Assembly: GCA_029624735.1 (NCBI GenBank) | Contig: JARSSM010000014.1 | Span: 1-64,000, forward strand | DNA: 64,000 nt | DNA from: Defluviicoccus sp. | Lineage (GTDB): Bacteria; Pseudomonadota; Alphaproteobacteria; Rhodospirillales; Defluviicoccaceae | Direction: 5' to 3' | Shown: positions 51,663 to 64,000 of the stretch, piece by piece | Position numbering within the stretch: position 1 is the stretch's first letter | Layout of the letters: each line of letters starts with the position of its first letter | Translations under genes and position numbers: made by a program | The notes under the pieces: generated by a model | What the model saw: the letters and a program-made list of their open reading frames with translations, nothing else | Database searches by the model: none | Told to the model about the DNA's origin: nothing

Positions 51663-51866
51663 TTAAGCTGCCGCTGCCGTGCGGCGGCGCTGTCCCAGCA
51701 CGGTCTTGATGCGGGCAATCTCGCGGCGGACCTGGCGAACCCGGCTGGTGTTCTCGAGCTGGCCACTCGCCGCCTGGAAGCGGAGGTTGAACGCCTCCTT
51801 GCGCAAGCGGATCAGCTCGTCGTTCAGTTCGTCGTCCGTCTTCGCCCGCAAATCAGACCCCTTCAT
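51663..51866 (-). CDS. rpmC: Ribosomal protein L29
   Basis: A 67-residue two-helix L29 near the exit tunnel. [20 protein letters not shown] and [19 protein letters not shown] are typical; the ATG at 51866 is 4 bases after the rplP stop. It contacts SRP and trigger factor at the tunnel exit with L23. Confidence 0.96.
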   Translation of the reverse strand: MKGSDLRAKTDDELNDELIRLRKEAFNLRFQAASGQLENTSRVRQVRREIARIKTVLGQRRRTAAAA

Positions 51867-51870
51867 CGCA

Positions 51871-52290
51871 TCACTCTCCCTCGCCGACGCGGGCGACAAA
51901 GCGCGTGCGGATCGGCAACTTCGCCGCACCCAGGGCCAGCGCCTCGCGCGCCGTTGCGATCGGCACGCCGTCGATTTCGAACATGATGCGCCCGGCGCGC
52001 ACCCGGCATACCCAGTACTCCGGCGCGCCCTTGCCGCCGCCCATCCGCACCTCGGCCGGCTTCGTGCTTACCGGCACGTCGGGGAACATGCGAATCCAAA
52101 CCCGGCCGGCGCGCTTCATGTGCCGCGTAATCGCGCGCCGCGCCGCCTCGATCTGGCGCGCGGTGAGCCGGTCCGGCTCCATCGCCTTGAGGCCATAGGC
52201 GCCAAAGTTGAGCGTGAACGCGGCCTTGGCTTGGCCGTGAATCCGCCCTTTGTGTTGCTTTCGGTACTTGGTCTTCTTCGGACTCAGCAT
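51871..52290 (-). CDS. rplP: Ribosomal protein L16
   Basis: A 139-residue L16 near the A-site tRNA elbow. [19 protein letters not shown], then [20 protein letters not shown] and [15 protein letters not shown] are diagnostic. The conserved Arg in the RIFPDVPV-like segment (here [12 protein letters not shown]) is present. It follows rpsC by 33 bases. Confidence 0.97.
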   Translation of the reverse strand: MLSPKKTKYRKQHKGRIHGQAKAAFTLNFGAYGLKAMEPDRLTARQIEAARRAITRHMKRAGRVWIRMFPDVPVSTKPAEVRMGGGKGAPEYWVCRVRAGRIMFEIDGVPIATAREALALGAAKLPIRTRFVARVGEGE

Positions 52291-52323
52291 TGGTCTTTCC
52301 GTCTGCCCCGGGCCGCAAGCACA

Positions 52324-53001
52324 TTAGCGCCCGGTTTGCTGCTCCAGCGCCCGCTTCTCGACCGCCATCGGGTCGTGCGCCATGATATCGCCCTTGTAGA
52401 TCCACACCTTGACCCCGCACACGCCGTAAGTCGTGCGCGCGATCGCGCTGCCGTAATCGACGTGCGCGCGCAAGGTGTGCAGCGGCACCCGGCCTTCGCG
52501 GTACCAGACGGAGCGCGCGATCTCGGCCCCGCCAAGCCGGCCGCCGCAATTGATGCGGATGCCCTGGGCGCCCAAGCGCAGCGCCGACTGAACCGCCCGC
52601 TTCATCGCACGGCGCGTCGAGACGCGCCGCTCAAGCTGCTGGGCAATGCCGTCAGCGACCAGTTTCGCCTCGATTTCCGGCTTGCGGATCTCGACGATGT
52701 TCAATTGCACATCCGAGCGGGTGATCTTGCTGAGCTCCTGGCGCAGCTTCTCGATGTCGGCGCCCTTCTTGCCGATCACGACGCCCGGCCGCGCGGTGTG
52801 GATGGTGATCCGCGCCTTCTTCGCCGGCCGTTCGATGACGACGCGCGAGACGCCCGACTGCGCCAGCCGCTCGTGCAGGAACTTGCGCAACTTCAAGTCC
52901 TCATGCAGCATCTTCGCGTAGCTCTCGTCGGCGAACCAACGCGAGTCCCAGGTCCGGTTGACGCCGAGCCTGAGCCCGACCGGGTTGACCTTCTGACCCA
53001 T
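52324..53001 (-). CDS. rpsC: Ribosomal protein S3
   Basis: A 225-residue S3 at the mRNA entry. The KH domain ([20 protein letters not shown]) and the C-terminal [20 protein letters not shown] are diagnostic. Its ATG shares one base with the rplV stop (TGATG). Length is slightly shorter than the enterobacterial protein, with a reduced C-terminal tail. Confidence 0.97.
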   Translation of the reverse strand: MGQKVNPVGLRLGVNRTWDSRWFADESYAKMLHEDLKLRKFLHERLAQSGVSRVVIERPAKKARITIHTARPGVVIGKKGADIEKLRQELSKITRSDVQLNIVEIRKPEIEAKLVADGIAQQLERRVSTRRAMKRAVQSALRLGAQGIRINCGGRLGGAEIARSVWYREGRVPLHTLRAHVDYGSAIARTTYGVCGVKVWIYKGDIMAHDPMAVEKRALEQQTGR

Positions 53002-53381
53002 CAGTATTCCTCCGCCTGCTCGCGCACGACGACCGTAATGTTGCTGAACGGCTTCTCAACACGCCCGGCCCGGCCGCGCGCCCGCGCATGCCAGCGCTTC
53101 ATGACCAGCGTACGGCCGACCGTCGCCGTCGCCACATACAGCCGGTCAACGTCCAGCTGGTGATTGTTCTCGGCGTTCGCGATCGCCGACTGCAGCACCT
53201 TGCGCACGTCTTGGGCGATGCGGCGGCGGCAGAACTGCAACTCCGCCAGCGCCCGGTCGCAGCGCTTGCCGCGGATCATCTGCGCCACCAGATTCAGCTT
53301 GCGCGGGCTGACCCGCAGCTGGCGGGCGCTCGCCATCGCCTCATCGTCTGCGCACGCGCGCGGGGCGGCCGGCTTTCCCAT
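53001..53381 (-). CDS. rplV: Ribosomal protein L22
   Basis: A 126-residue L22 of the exit tunnel. [20 protein letters not shown] and the tunnel-loop region ([20 protein letters not shown]) are typical. The ATG at 53381 gives a short Ala-rich N-terminal extension. It starts 5 bases after rpsS. Confidence 0.96.
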   Translation of the reverse strand: MGKPAAPRACADDEAMASARQLRVSPRKLNLVAQMIRGKRCDRALAELQFCRRRIAQDVRKVLQSAIANAENNHQLDVDRLYVATATVGRTLVMKRWHARARGRAGRVEKPFSNITVVVREQAEEY

Positions 53382-53386
53382 CGTGT

Positions 53387-53665
53387 CTAAGCCCTCTTCG
53401 CCTTCTTGTCCGCTGCATGGCCGTGGAAGGTCCGTGTCGGCGAGAATTCGCCGAACTTGTGACCCACCATGTTCTCCGTCACCAGCACCGGAATAAACTT
53501 CTTGCCGTTGTAAACACCGAACGTCAGGCCGACGAATTGCGGAATGATCGTCGAGCGCCGCGACCAGGTGCGAATGACCTCGCTGCGCTTCGATGCCCGC
53601 GTCTTCTCTGCCTTCTTCAACAGGTAACCGTCGATAAACGGACCTTTCCACACCGATCGCGGCAC
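53387..53665 (-). CDS. rpsS: Ribosomal protein S19
   Basis: A 92-residue S19 of the small-subunit head. [18 protein letters not shown], then [20 protein letters not shown] and [14 protein letters not shown] are unmistakable. It lies 19 bases after rplB. Confidence 0.97.
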   Translation of the reverse strand: MPRSVWKGPFIDGYLLKKAEKTRASKRSEVIRTWSRRSTIIPQFVGLTFGVYNGKKFIPVLVTENMVGHKFGEFSPTRTFHGHAADKKAKRA

Positions 53666-53684
53666 GCCTATTCGCTCCTTGTCC

Positions 53685-54515
53685 CTATTTCGCCCGGTGG
53701 CGGCGCCGCATGATCAGACGATCGGTGCGCTTGTTGTTGCGGGTCCGCTTGCCCTTGGTCGGCTTGCCCCAAGGCGTCACCGGATGCCGGCCGCCCGACG
53801 TCTTGCCCTCGCCACCGCCGTGCGGGTGGTCGATCGGGTTCATCGCCACACCGCGCACCGTCGGCCGCCAGCCCAGCCAGCGCGTCCGGCCGGCCTTGCC
53901 GATCTTGACGTTCTGCTGATCCGGGTTGGAGACGGCGCCGATCGTTGCCATGCACTCCGCACGCACCATCCTGAGCTCGCCGGAGCTCAGGCGCAGCTGC
54001 GCATAGCCCTGGTCCTTGCCGATCAGCTGCGCGTAGGTACCCGCTGACCGCGCGATCTGGCCGCCCTTGCCGCGCTTCATCTCGACGTTATGGATGATCG
54101 TACCGACCGGGATGTTCTGCAGCGGCAAGGCATTGCCCGGTTTGATATCCGCGCCCGGGCCAGCCACCACGCTGTCGCCGACGGCCAGGCGTTGCGGCGC
54201 CAGGATGTAGGCCAGCTCGCCATCCTCGTAGCGGATCAAGGCGATGAATGCGGTCCGATTGGGGTCGAACTCCAGGCGCTCGACCACCGCCGGCACGCCC
54301 GTCTTCAAGCGCTTGAAGTCGACGATGCGGTAGCGCCGCTTGTGGCCGCCGCCGCGATGGCGCGCCGTCACCCGGCCGAGGTTGTTGCGTCCGCCGGGCC
54401 GCTGCAACCCTTCGGTCAGCGATTTCTCCGGCTTGCCTTTCCACAGCCCGGCGCGGTCGATCAAAACGAGGCCGCGTTGCCCCGGGGTGGTTGGTCGATA
54501 CTGTTTCAGTCCCAT
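53685..54515 (-). CDS. rplB: Ribosomal protein L2
   Basis: A 276-residue L2, needed for subunit joining and peptidyl transferase assembly. [20 protein letters not shown] and the C-terminal [20 protein letters not shown] (with the conserved His) are diagnostic. It follows rplW by 20 bases. Confidence 0.97.
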   Translation of the reverse strand: MGLKQYRPTTPGQRGLVLIDRAGLWKGKPEKSLTEGLQRPGGRNNLGRVTARHRGGGHKRRYRIVDFKRLKTGVPAVVERLEFDPNRTAFIALIRYEDGELAYILAPQRLAVGDSVVAGPGADIKPGNALPLQNIPVGTIIHNVEMKRGKGGQIARSAGTYAQLIGKDQGYAQLRLSSGELRMVRAECMATIGAVSNPDQQNVKIGKAGRTRWLGWRPTVRGVAMNPIDHPHGGGEGKTSGGRHPVTPWGKPTKGKRTRNNKRTDRLIMRRRHRAK

Positions 54516-54535
54516 GCGTCAGCGCTCTTAAAGGG

Positions 54536-54862
54536 CTAGAGGCCTGTCGTCACGTCGATCGAATGGCCCTCGGCCAGCGTCACGATCGCTTTCTTCTTCT
54601 CCGCGCGCTGACCAGGCCGGCCACGCACGCGCTTCCACTTTCCTTTCTGCCGCAGCGTATTCACCGCTTTGACCTTGACCTTGAACAGGTCCTCGACGGC
54701 AGCCTTGATCTCCGGCTTCGTGGCATCGATGGCGACCAGGAACGTGACCTGGTTGTGCTCCGACAGCAGCGTCGCCTTTTCCGTGATCACCGGCCGCCGC
54801 ACGATCTCGTAGCGGCGCTCCGCCGACGGCTTGGCCACGGCTTTGCGAGAAGGGGTGCTCAT
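54536..54862 (-). CDS. rplW: Ribosomal protein L23
   Basis: A 108-residue L23, the docking site for trigger factor and [23 protein letters not shown] and [20 protein letters not shown] are typical. A short Ser/Lys/Ala N-terminal extension precedes the core. Its ATG overlaps the rplD stop by four bases. Confidence 0.96.
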   Translation of the reverse strand: MSTPSRKAVAKPSAERRYEIVRRPVITEKATLLSEHNQVTFLVAIDATKPEIKAAVEDLFKVKVKAVNTLRQKGKWKRVRGRPGQRAEKKKAIVTLAEGHSIDVTTGL

Positions 54863-55479
54863 GCCAGCCGCTCCGTCAGGCGTTCGATTGCAGCCCGCGT
54901 CAAGACCAGCGTGTCGTGGCGCAGAATGTCGTAGACGTTGGCGCCCTGGCTTGGCAGGACGTCGATGCCGATCAGGTTGCGCGCCGCCCGCTGGAAATTC
55001 ACATCCACCGCCGCGCCGTCGATCACGAGCGCATTGCTGAGCCCCATCTTGGCGACGTGCTGCGCCAGCGTCCGCGTCTTCGGCTCGGCCAGTTCGGCCT
55101 TGTCCAGCACCAGCAGCTCGCCGGCCGCACGCTTGGCCGAGAGTGCCGTCTTGAGCGCCAGCTTGCGCACCTTCTTCGGCAAGTCGTGGGCATGGTCGCG
55201 CGGGTGCGGGCCATGCACGACCGCGCCGCCACGCATGTGCGGCCCCTTGGTCGAACCCTGGCGCGCCCGCCCGGAACCCTTCTGGCGCGATGGCTTGCGC
55301 GACGTCCGGTTGACCTCGCCGCGGGTCTTGACCTTGTGCGTGCCGGCGCGGCGCTTCGCAAGCTGCCAGCGCACCGTCCTTGCCAGCAGGTCGGCGCGCA
55401 CATCGACGGCGAAAATCGCTTCCGCCAGTTCGATGCTGCCGATCGTTTCCTTATCGAGGTTGACGACGTCCCACTGCAT
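54859..55479 (-). CDS. rplD: Ribosomal protein L4
   Basis: A 206-residue L4 lining the exit tunnel. The tunnel loop [20 protein letters not shown] and [14 protein letters not shown] are diagnostic. In enterobacteria L4 also represses the S10 operon; the matching leader structure is not evident here. It follows rplC by 6 bases. Confidence 0.97.
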   Translation of the reverse strand: MQWDVVNLDKETIGSIELAEAIFAVDVRADLLARTVRWQLAKRRAGTHKVKTRGEVNRTSRKPSRQKGSGRARQGSTKGPHMRGGAVVHGPHPRDHAHDLPKKVRKLALKTALSAKRAAGELLVLDKAELAEPKTRTLAQHVAKMGLSNALVIDGAAVDVNFQRAARNLIGIDVLPSQGANVYDILRHDTLVLTRAAIERLTERLA

Positions 55480-55485
55480 TGGTGC

Positions 55486-56217
55486 TTATTCTCCGCCCGT
55501 CTCGCCGGCAGGCTGCGTCCCGCCCTCGGCCGCAGCCGCGCCTGCGCCGCGCGTCGCCGCCGGGAACGGTACATTCTCCGGCGCCGGCCGCCGGATCGCA
55601 TCGCGCACCAGCACCCAGCCGCCCTTGGCGCCGGGAACCGAACCGCGCACGAGGATCAGCCCGCGCCCGCTGTCAACCGCAACGACCTCGAGATTGTGAG
55701 TCGTGACACGCCGGTCACCCATGTGACCCGCCATCTTCTTGCCCTTGAAGACACGGCCCGGATCCTGCCGGTTGCCGGTCGAACCGTGGCTGCGATGGCT
55801 GATCGAAACGCCGTGCGTCGCCCGCAAGCCGCCGAAATTGTGCCGCTTCATCGAGCCGGCGAAGCCCTTGCCCTGCGAGACGCCGATGACATCGACATAC
55901 TGGCCGGGGACGAAGTGATCAGCAGTCAGCTCGATGCCGACCGCCACCAGCGCCTCCGCATCGACGCGGAATTCGGCCACCTTACGCCGCGGCTCCACCT
56001 CCGCCTTGGCGAAATGGCCGCGCATGGGCTTCGTCGTGTTCTTCGCCTTCATATCACCGGCGCCGAGCTGCAGCGCCGAGTAGCCGTCGCGCTCCTCGGT
56101 CCGCTGGGCGACGACGTGGCAGCCGTCGACCTTCAGCACCGACACCGGCACATGCGTGCTGTCGGCTTGAAAAACCCGCGACATGCCGAGCTTTTGGGCG
56201 ATCAGTCCCGTACGCAT
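55486..56217 (-). CDS. rplC: Ribosomal protein L3
   Basis: A 243-residue L3 close to the peptidyl transferase centre. [17 protein letters not shown] opens it and [20 protein letters not shown] is the core loop. A Pro/Ala/Gly-rich C-terminal tail of about 35 residues extends beyond the standard length. It follows rpsJ by 16 bases. Confidence 0.97.
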   Translation of the reverse strand: MRTGLIAQKLGMSRVFQADSTHVPVSVLKVDGCHVVAQRTEERDGYSALQLGAGDMKAKNTTKPMRGHFAKAEVEPRRKVAEFRVDAEALVAVGIELTADHFVPGQYVDVIGVSQGKGFAGSMKRHNFGGLRATHGVSISHRSHGSTGNRQDPGRVFKGKKMAGHMGDRRVTTHNLEVVAVDSGRGLILVRGSVPGAKGGWVLVRDAIRRPAPENVPFPAATRGAGAAAAEGGTQPAGETGGE

Positions 56218-56233
56218 CGTTCCTGCCTGCCCC

Positions 56234-56548
<315 letters not shown>

Positions 56549-56584
56549 TACCTGCCGTTCGGCCGCCCGCGTCCCGTCCCTTGC

Positions 56585-57775
<1,191 letters not shown>

Positions 57776-57805
57776 GGCTCCCTCCGCTAATCCTCTCGCC
57801 CCGCG

Positions 57806-59884
57806 CTAGCCCGCCAGCCGCTGGCGAACTTCTTCCGAGACGTTCTGCGGCACCTCGGAATATCGCTCAAACTGCATGGTGTACTGCGCGCGGCCCTGAC
57901 TCATGGACCGTAACGTGTTGACATAGCCGAACATATTCGCAAGCGGCACGTACGCGTTGATGACCCGCGCGTTGCCCCGCTGATCCATCCCGGTGATGTT
58001 GCCGCGGCGGCTGTTCAGGTCGCCGATGATATCGCCCATGTAGTCGTCGGGCGTGACCACCTCGACCTTCATCACCGGCTCCAACAGCTTCGGGCCGGCC
58101 TTGGCAATGCCATCGCGAAACGCCGCCCGGGCCGCAATCTCGAACGCGAGCGAACTTGAGTCGACGTCGTGAAAGGCGCCATCGACCAGCGTCGCCTTGA
58201 GATCGATGACCGGAAAGCCGGCCAGAACGCCGGTCTCGCGTGCGCTCTCCAACCCCTTCTGGACGCCCGGGATGTATTCGCGCGGCACCGAGCCGCCCAC
58301 GATCGCGCTCTCGAACTGAAAGCCGGTGCCCGGCTCCGCCGGCTCGAAACGGATGATCACCCGTGCGAACTGGCCGGCGCCACCGCTTTGCTTCTTGTGC
58401 GTGTAGTCGATCTCGTATGGCTTCGAGATGGTTTCCCGGTACGCGACCTGCGGCTGACCGACGTTCGCTTCGACCTTGAACTCGCGCCGCATGCGATCGA
58501 CGATGATTTCGAGATGGAGTTCGCCCATCCCCTTGATCACCGTCTGCCCGCTTTCGTGGTCGACCGAGACGCGGAAACTCGGATCCTCGTTCGCAAGCCG
58601 CGACAGCGCGACGCCCATCTTCTCCTGGTCGCCCTTGGTCTTCGGCTCGACCGCCACCTCGATCACCGGATCGGGAAACTCCATCCGCTCCAGGACCACC
58701 TGCGCCTTCGGATCGCACAGCGTGTCGCCGGTCGCGGTCTGCTTCAATCCCGGCACGGCAATGATGTCGCCGGCAAAGGCTTCCTTGATGTCCTCACGGC
58801 TGTTGGCATGCATGAGCAGCATGCGCCCGATCCGTTCCGACTTGCCTTTGATCGTGTTCTGGATGCTGTCGCCGCTCTTCAGGACACCCGAATAGATCCG
58901 CACGAAGGTCAGGCTGCCGACGAATGGATCGGTCATGATCTTGAATGCGAGTGCCGAGAACGGCTCGCTGTCGGCACTGCGCCGCGTCATTTCCTCATCG
59001 CTGTCGGGCTTCACGCCCCTGACCGGCGGCACGTCTTCCGGCGATGGCAGATAGTCAACCACAGCATCAAGCAGCGTCTGTACGCCCTTGTTCTTGAATG
59101 CCGAGCCGCACAGAACCGGGACGATAATGCCGCTTACGGTGCCCTTGCGCACGCAGCGGACCAGGGTCTCGGTGTCGGGCTCGTTGCCCTCAAGGTAGGC
59201 TTCGAGCGCTTGCTCGTCCTGCTCGACCGCCAGCTCGACCAGCTTGGCACGGTAGTCTTGCGCCTTCTCGGCAAGCTCGGCCGGGATCGGCCCGGTGACG
59301 AACTCCGCCCCCAGCGTCTCGTCCTTCCAGGTGATCGCTTGCATGTTGAGGAGATCGATCACGCCGACGAAGTCAGCCGAGGAGCCGATCGGCAATTGCA
59401 GCACCGCGGCCGTCGCGCCAAGGCGATCCTTGATCATCGCCAGGCAGCGATAGAAGTCGGCGCCGATGCGGTCCATCTTGTTGACAAAACAAATGCGCGG
59501 CACGCCGTACTTGTCAGCCTGGCGCCAGACCGTCTCCGATTGCGGCTCGACGCCGGCGACGCTGTCAAACACTGCGACCGCGCCATCCAGCACCCGCAGG
59601 CTGCGCTCGACCTCGATGGTGAAATCGACATGCCCCGGCGTGTCGATGATATTGATCCGGTGGTCACGCCAGTAGCAGGTCGTCGCGGCGGATGTGATCG
59701 TGATCCCCCGCTCCTGCTCCTGCTCCATCCAGTCCATCGTCGCCGTGCCCTCGTGCACCTCGCCGATCTTGTAGGACCGGCCGGTGTAGTAGAGGACGCG
59801 CTCGGTCGTCGTCGTCTTGCCGGCATCGATGTGGGCCATGATGCCGATATTCCGGTAGCGATCGAGGGGCGTGACGCGGGGCAT
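57806..59884 (-). CDS. fusA: Elongation factor G
   Basis: A 692-residue EF-G, the translocation GTPase. P-loop [19 protein letters not shown], switch [29 protein letters not shown], and domain [16 protein letters not shown] are all present, ending in domain [20 protein letters not shown]. The ATG at 59884 ([12 protein letters not shown]) is the family start, 23 bases after rpsG. Confidence 0.98.
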   Translation of the reverse strand: MPRVTPLDRYRNIGIMAHIDAGKTTTTERVLYYTGRSYKIGEVHEGTATMDWMEQEQERGITITSAATTCYWRDHRINIIDTPGHVDFTIEVERSLRVLDGAVAVFDSVAGVEPQSETVWRQADKYGVPRICFVNKMDRIGADFYRCLAMIKDRLGATAAVLQLPIGSSADFVGVIDLLNMQAITWKDETLGAEFVTGPIPAELAEKAQDYRAKLVELAVEQDEQALEAYLEGNEPDTETLVRCVRKGTVSGIIVPVLCGSAFKNKGVQTLLDAVVDYLPSPEDVPPVRGVKPDSDEEMTRRSADSEPFSALAFKIMTDPFVGSLTFVRIYSGVLKSGDSIQNTIKGKSERIGRMLLMHANSREDIKEAFAGDIIAVPGLKQTATGDTLCDPKAQVVLERMEFPDPVIEVAVEPKTKGDQEKMGVALSRLANEDPSFRVSVDHESGQTVIKGMGELHLEIIVDRMRREFKVEANVGQPQVAYRETISKPYEIDYTHKKQSGGAGQFARVIIRFEPAEPGTGFQFESAIVGGSVPREYIPGVQKGLESARETGVLAGFPVIDLKATLVDGAFHDVDSSSLAFEIAARAAFRDGIAKAGPKLLEPVMKVEVVTPDDYMGDIIGDLNSRRGNITGMDQRGNARVINAYVPLANMFGYVNTLRSMSQGRAQYTMQFERYSEVPQNVSEEVRQRLAG

Positions 59885-59907
59885 GACGGTTCGAACCTTC
59901 GCGTAAG

Positions 59908-60764
<857 letters not shown>

Positions 60765-60806
60765 CACTCTCACCGCCCGGACAACGCCTGGGCGTCCCAT
60801 GTTGGC

Positions 60807-60843
60807 AAAAAAAAAGGTCTCGCGGCTCCAGCACCGACCGCGA
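60807..60843 (-). terminator. Terminator-like hairpin in the rpsL leader
   Basis: On the minus strand a 6-bp stem TCGCGG/CCGCGA (60843-60838 with 60825-60820) and GACC are followed by nine T (60815-60807), about 45 bases before the rpsL ATG. A second T-run (seven, at 60866-60860) follows a 5-bp CTGCC/GGCAG hairpin (60893-60879) further upstream. The alternative pairing GGTC/GACC overlaps the first stem, so the leader could switch between forms. Confidence 0.5.
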
Positions 60844-60977
60844 TCCGGACCCTCACAACAAAAAAACACCGCCTGCCCCTGCCGACTTGGCAGCACGCGG
60901 CCCGAATTTTTACGCCTCATGCGGAACCTGCGTCTGAACCGGACGGCTCACCACCAGGCCCCCTGGGAAGGCCGCGG

Positions 60978-61006
60978 ATAGTATGAGGGCGTTTACCTGC
61001 CGTCAA
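60978..61006 (-). promoter_or_regulatory. Sigma70-type promoter of the str operon
   Basis: On the minus strand TTGACG (61006-61001) and TACTAT (60983-60978) are exactly 17 bases apart. Transcription should start near 60971, giving a leader of about 206 bases before rpsL. It lies in the 349-base gap after rpoC, so rpsL and downstream genes need not depend on rpoBC read-through. Confidence 0.78.
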
Positions 61007-61113
61007 GCCGTTCCGGCAGACCGCGCCGCGAAAACGGCGACGGCGGCCGAAACAACGCCGGCCGGCCGGTCGAAAACCGCACGACCGGCCGCACCCGCGC
61101 ACCAATAACGCCG

Positions 61114-64000
61114 CTAAGCGGTGCGCGCGCCCTCCTGCGGACCGGAAAGTGCCGCGTCACCGGCCTTCTCCTCGCTGAGTTCGCGGTCGCGCTGAGCTGC
61201 CAACTGCCGCAGCTGGTTCATCACGCTCCCCGTCCCCGCCGGAATCAGCCGGCCGACGATGACGTTCTCCTTGAGCCCGCTGAGTTCGTCCCGCTTGCCG
61301 GAAACCGCGGCTTCCGTCAGCACCCTGGTCGTCTCCTGGAACGAGGCCGCGGAGATGAACGAACGCGTCTGCAGGCTCGCCTTGGTGATTCCCTGCAGAA
61401 CCGGGGTTGCCTGCGCCGGCCGTTCGTTCTGGCGCAGCGCCTTCTCGTTGATCTCGTCGAACTCCAGGCGGTCGGCCTGCTCGCCGACCAGGAAGGTGGT
61501 GTCGCCCGGATCGGTAATCTCCACCTTCTGCAGCATCTGGCGCGCGATCACCTCGATGTGCTTGTCGTTGATGCGCACACCCTGCAGGCGGTAGACGTCT
61601 TGGATCTCGCTGATGAGATAGGACGCCAGCGCCTCCACCCCCAGCACCCGCAGGATGTCGTGCGGCACCGGGTTGCCGTCCATCAGCGGATCGCCCGCCT
61701 CGACGATGTCACCCTCCTGCACGCTGATGTGCTTGCCGCGCGGAATGAGGTACTCGCGCGGCTCGCCGTCGCCTTCGGTCGGCACCACGACAACGCGGCG
61801 CTTCGCCTTGTAATCCTTGCCGAATTCGACACGGCCGCGGGCCTCGCTGATGATCGCGTGGTCCTTTGGCTTGCGCGCTTCGAACAATTCGGCGACCCGC
61901 GGCAGGCCGCCCGTGATGTCGCGGGTTTTCGCGGATTCGCGCGGAATGCGCGCCAGCACGTCGCCGGCATGCACCATCTGACCCGGCTCGACCGACAAGA
62001 TCGCGTCGGCCGAAAGGAAATAGCGGGCCTCAGTGCCGTTATCGAGGCGAATGATCTCGCCGGTCTCGTCGCGGAGCGTGACCCTCGGCTTGAGTTCGGC
62101 GCCGCGCGGTTGCTGCTTCCAGTCGATCACGACCTTGGCGGCAATACCGGTCGCCTCGTCAATCTGCTCCATCATCGAGATGCCCTCGACCAGATCAACG
62201 AAATCGGCGATTCCCGCCTTCTCGGTAATGATCGGCAGCGTGTAAGGATCCCATTCGGCCAGCCGGTCGCCGCGCTTGATCTCGGCCCGGTCCGCACACA
62301 GGAGCTTGGCGCCATAGGGGAGCCGATGGCGCGCGCGCTCGCGGCCCTGGCCATCGACGATCAGAAGCTCCGCGTTCCGGTTCATCACCACCGGCTTGCC
62401 GGCGCTGTTCAGCACCGTCTGGCAGCTGCGCAGCATGATTGTGCCGTCGCTGACCGCCTCGACCTTGGAGACCTCCGCACCGCGCTGGACCGCGCCACCG
62501 ATGTGGAAGGTTCGCATCGTCAGCTGCGTGCCCGGCTCGCCGATCGATTGCGCCGCAATCACGCCGACCGCCTCGCCCATGTTGACGCGGGTGCCGCGGG
62601 CAAGATCGCGTCCGTAGCAGGCAGCACACACGCCGCTGCGGGTCTGGCAGGTCAGCACCGAGCGAATCTTGATCGACTGCAGGTCGGCCGCCTCGATGTG
62701 CGCGACCTGCTCCTCCTCGATCATCGTATTCGCTGCCACGATCACCGCTCCGGTCGCCGGATCGAGGACATCCTCGGCGGCAAACCGGCCGAGCACCCGC
62801 TCGCCGAGGCCGGAGACGATTTCGCCGCCCTCGATCACCGGCCGCACCGTCAGGCCGTCGGTGGTGCCGCAATCATCGGTCAGGATGATGCAGTCCTGGG
62901 CGACATCGACCAGACGACGGGTCAGGTAACCGGAGTTCGCCGTCTTCAGCGCCGTGTCCGCCAACCCCTTGCGGGCGCCATGCGTCGAGTTGAAGTACTC
63001 GAGCACGGTCAATCCCTCCTTGAAGTTGGAGATGATCGGCGTCTCGATGATCTCGCCCGAAGGTTTCGCCATCAGCCCGCGCATGCCGGCCAGCTGCTTC
63101 ATCTGCGCCGCCGAGCCACGCGCGCCGGAATGCGCCATCATGTAGACCGAGTTGACTGGTCCGCTGGTCGCTGTCGACGAAATGCGCCGCATCATCGCGT
63201 CCGCAACCTGATCGGTGCATTGCGCCCAAACGTCGACGACCTTGTTGTACTTCTCGCCCTGCGTGATCAGGCCGTCAAGGTACTGCTGCTCGTACTCGCG
63301 CACCTTGTCCTCGGTCGCGCGCACGATCGGCCATTTGTCATCGGGAACGAGCAGGTCGTCCTTGCCGAAGGAGATGCCGGCCCTGGTCGCATGGCTGAAG
63401 CCAAGCCGCATGATGCGGTCGGCAAAGATCACCGTCTCTTTCTGGCCGCAGTTCCGGTAAACGGCGTCGATGACCGCCGAAATCTCCTTCTTGGTCAGGA
63501 GCCGGTTGACCAGGCCGAACGGCAGATTCGGATGCTGTGGCAACAGCTCCGAGAGCAGCATCCGCCCCGGCGTGGTCTGGACAAGGATGACCTGCGGCTT
63601 GCCCTCGGCATCGACCGTCCGATAGCGGGCCTTGATCTTCGCGTGCAGCGTCAGCGCCTTGGCCTCAAGCGCATGCTGGATCTCGCCAATATCGGCGAAC
63701 GCGTGGCCCTCGCCCGGCTCGCCGTCTTGCTCCATGGTCAGGTAGTAGAGGCCCAGCACGATATCCTGGGACGGCACGATGATCGGTTTGCCGTTGGCCG
63801 GACTGAGGATGTTGTTGGTCGACATCATCAGCACGCGCGCCTCGAGCTGCGCTTCGAGCGACAGCGGCACGTGCACCGCCATCTGGTCGCCGTCGAAATC
63901 GGCGTTGAAGGCAGCGCAGACCAGCGGGTGCAGGCGGATCGCCTTGCCTTCGATCAGCACCGGCTCGAACGCCTGGATGCCGAGCCGGTGCAAGGTCGGC
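61114..64000 (-). CDS. rpoC: RNA polymerase beta' subunit (5' part outside window)
   Basis: The C-terminal 962 or so residues of beta' are in the window; roughly the first 400 residues lie beyond the right edge. The active-site motif [15 protein letters not shown] (binding the catalytic magnesium through three Asp) is near the cut. The trigger-loop/bridge region is marked by [21 protein letters not shown] second cysteine set ([19 protein letters not shown]) belongs to the zinc-binding insert. The C-terminus ends with an Ala/Glu-rich tail. No frame break is seen. Confidence 0.97.
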   Translation of the reverse strand, partial: PTLHRLGIQAFEPVLIEGKAIRLHPLVCAAFNADFDGDQMAVHVPLSLEAQLEARVLMMSTNNILSPANGKPIIVPSQDIVLGLYYLTMEQDGEPGEGHAFADIGEIQHALEAKALTLHAKIKARYRTVDAEGKPQVILVQTTPGRMLLSELLPQHPNLPFGLVNRLLTKKEISAVIDAVYRNCGQKETVIFADRIMRLGFSHATRAGISFGKDDLLVPDDKWPIVRATEDKVREYEQQYLDGLITQGEKYNKVVDVWAQCTDQVADAMMRRISSTATSGPVNSVYMMAHSGARGSAAQMKQLAGMRGLMAKPSGEIIETPIISNFKEGLTVLEYFNSTHGARKGLADTALKTANSGYLTRRLVDVAQDCIILTDDCGTTDGLTVRPVIEGGEIVSGLGERVLGRFAAEDVLDPATGAVIVAANTMIEEEQVAHIEAADLQSIKIRSVLTCQTRSGVCAACYGRDLARGTRVNMGEAVGVIAAQSIGEPGTQLTMRTFHIGGAVQRGAEVSKVEAVSDGTIMLRSCQTVLNSAGKPVVMNRNAELLIVDGQGRERARHRLPYGAKLLCADRAEIKRGDRLAEWDPYTLPIITEKAGIADFVDLVEGISMMEQIDEATGIAAKVVIDWKQQPRGAELKPRVTLRDETGEIIRLDNGTEARYFLSADAILSVEPGQMVHAGDVLARIPRESAKTRDITGGLPRVAELFEARKPKDHAIISEARGRVEFGKDYKAKRRVVVVPTEGDGEPREYLIPRGKHISVQEGDIVEAGDPLMDGNPVPHDILRVLGVEALASYLISEIQDVYRLQGVRINDKHIEVIARQMLQKVEITDPGDTTFLVGEQADRLEFDEINEKALRQNERPAQATPVLQGITKASLQTRSFISAASFQETTRVLTEAAVSGKRDELSGLKENVIVGRLIPAGTGSVMNQLRQLAAQRDRELSEEKAGDAALSGPQEGARTA

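Noticed and set aside
60765..60920. N-terminal extension of rpsL by about 52 residues
   Set aside because: The frame is open, but the S12 start is universal at MPTINQ and the extension crosses terminator-like hairpins.

Overview
The window looks like a chromosomal segment of a high-GC alphaproteobacterium, probably Rhodospirillales-like. The supports are the FlaF-flagellin-FlbT cluster, adk lying between secY and rpsM, the hisB-DUF2628-hisH-hisA-hisF-hisE order, and the run rplQ-degP-rarA-rluC next to the ribosomal operon. The left half (about 1-28,940) is an accessory, defence-rich region that ends at a tRNA-Arg(CCT) 3' fragment. The right half is conserved housekeeping DNA.

1-12,065: a type III-B (Cmr) CRISPR effector locus. 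On the minus strand, cmr1b-cmr2(cas10)-cmr3-cmr4-cmr5-cmr6-cmr1a form one translationally coupled operon. It ends in a CARF-HEPN ribonuclease (Csx1, TM1812 type). Facing it on the plus strand are an NE0113-type ring-nuclease candidate and an unrecognised single-pass membrane protein. Cas10 keeps its GGDD cyclase motif but has no HD nuclease, so the locus should act through cyclic oligoadenylate. No CRISPR array, cas1, cas2 or cas6 is present, so crRNA must come from elsewhere.

12,080-22,890: a broken VapC-type toxin, then a five-gene minus-strand operon. In transcription order it encodes a type III restriction helicase-nuclease (res), an unknown AT-rich protein, a type III modification methylase (mod), an AlbA_2/Schlafen-like protein, and a UvrD-like helicase with a RelE/ParE-like N-terminus. 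The mod gene carries two different palindromic repeats inserted in frame and an AT-rich patch over its presumed target-recognition domain.

22,890-28,940: a P4-like integrative satellite (integrase, HigBA-type toxin-antitoxin, hypothetical, AlpA regulator, TOPRIM/D5-like primase-helicase). It ends at the tRNA fragment, its likely attachment site.

28,962-38,706: a CDF-like transporter, the histidine genes hisB-hisH-hisA-hisF-hisE with a DUF2628 gene embedded by 4-base overlaps, a HIT protein, an NMT1/THI5-type ABC importer, flaF-flagellin-flbT, and a small GDT1-family membrane protein.

38,744-64,000: on the minus strand, the str-S10-spc-alpha supercluster from rpoC (cut by the right edge) through rpsL, rpsG, fusA, tuf and the ribosomal proteins to secY, adk, rpsM, rpsK, rpoA and rplQ, then degP, rarA and rluC. 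Two good sigma70-type promoters are visible, one before rpsL and one inside the 3' end of adk driving rpsM-rplQ. The rpsL leader also holds a terminator-like hairpin.
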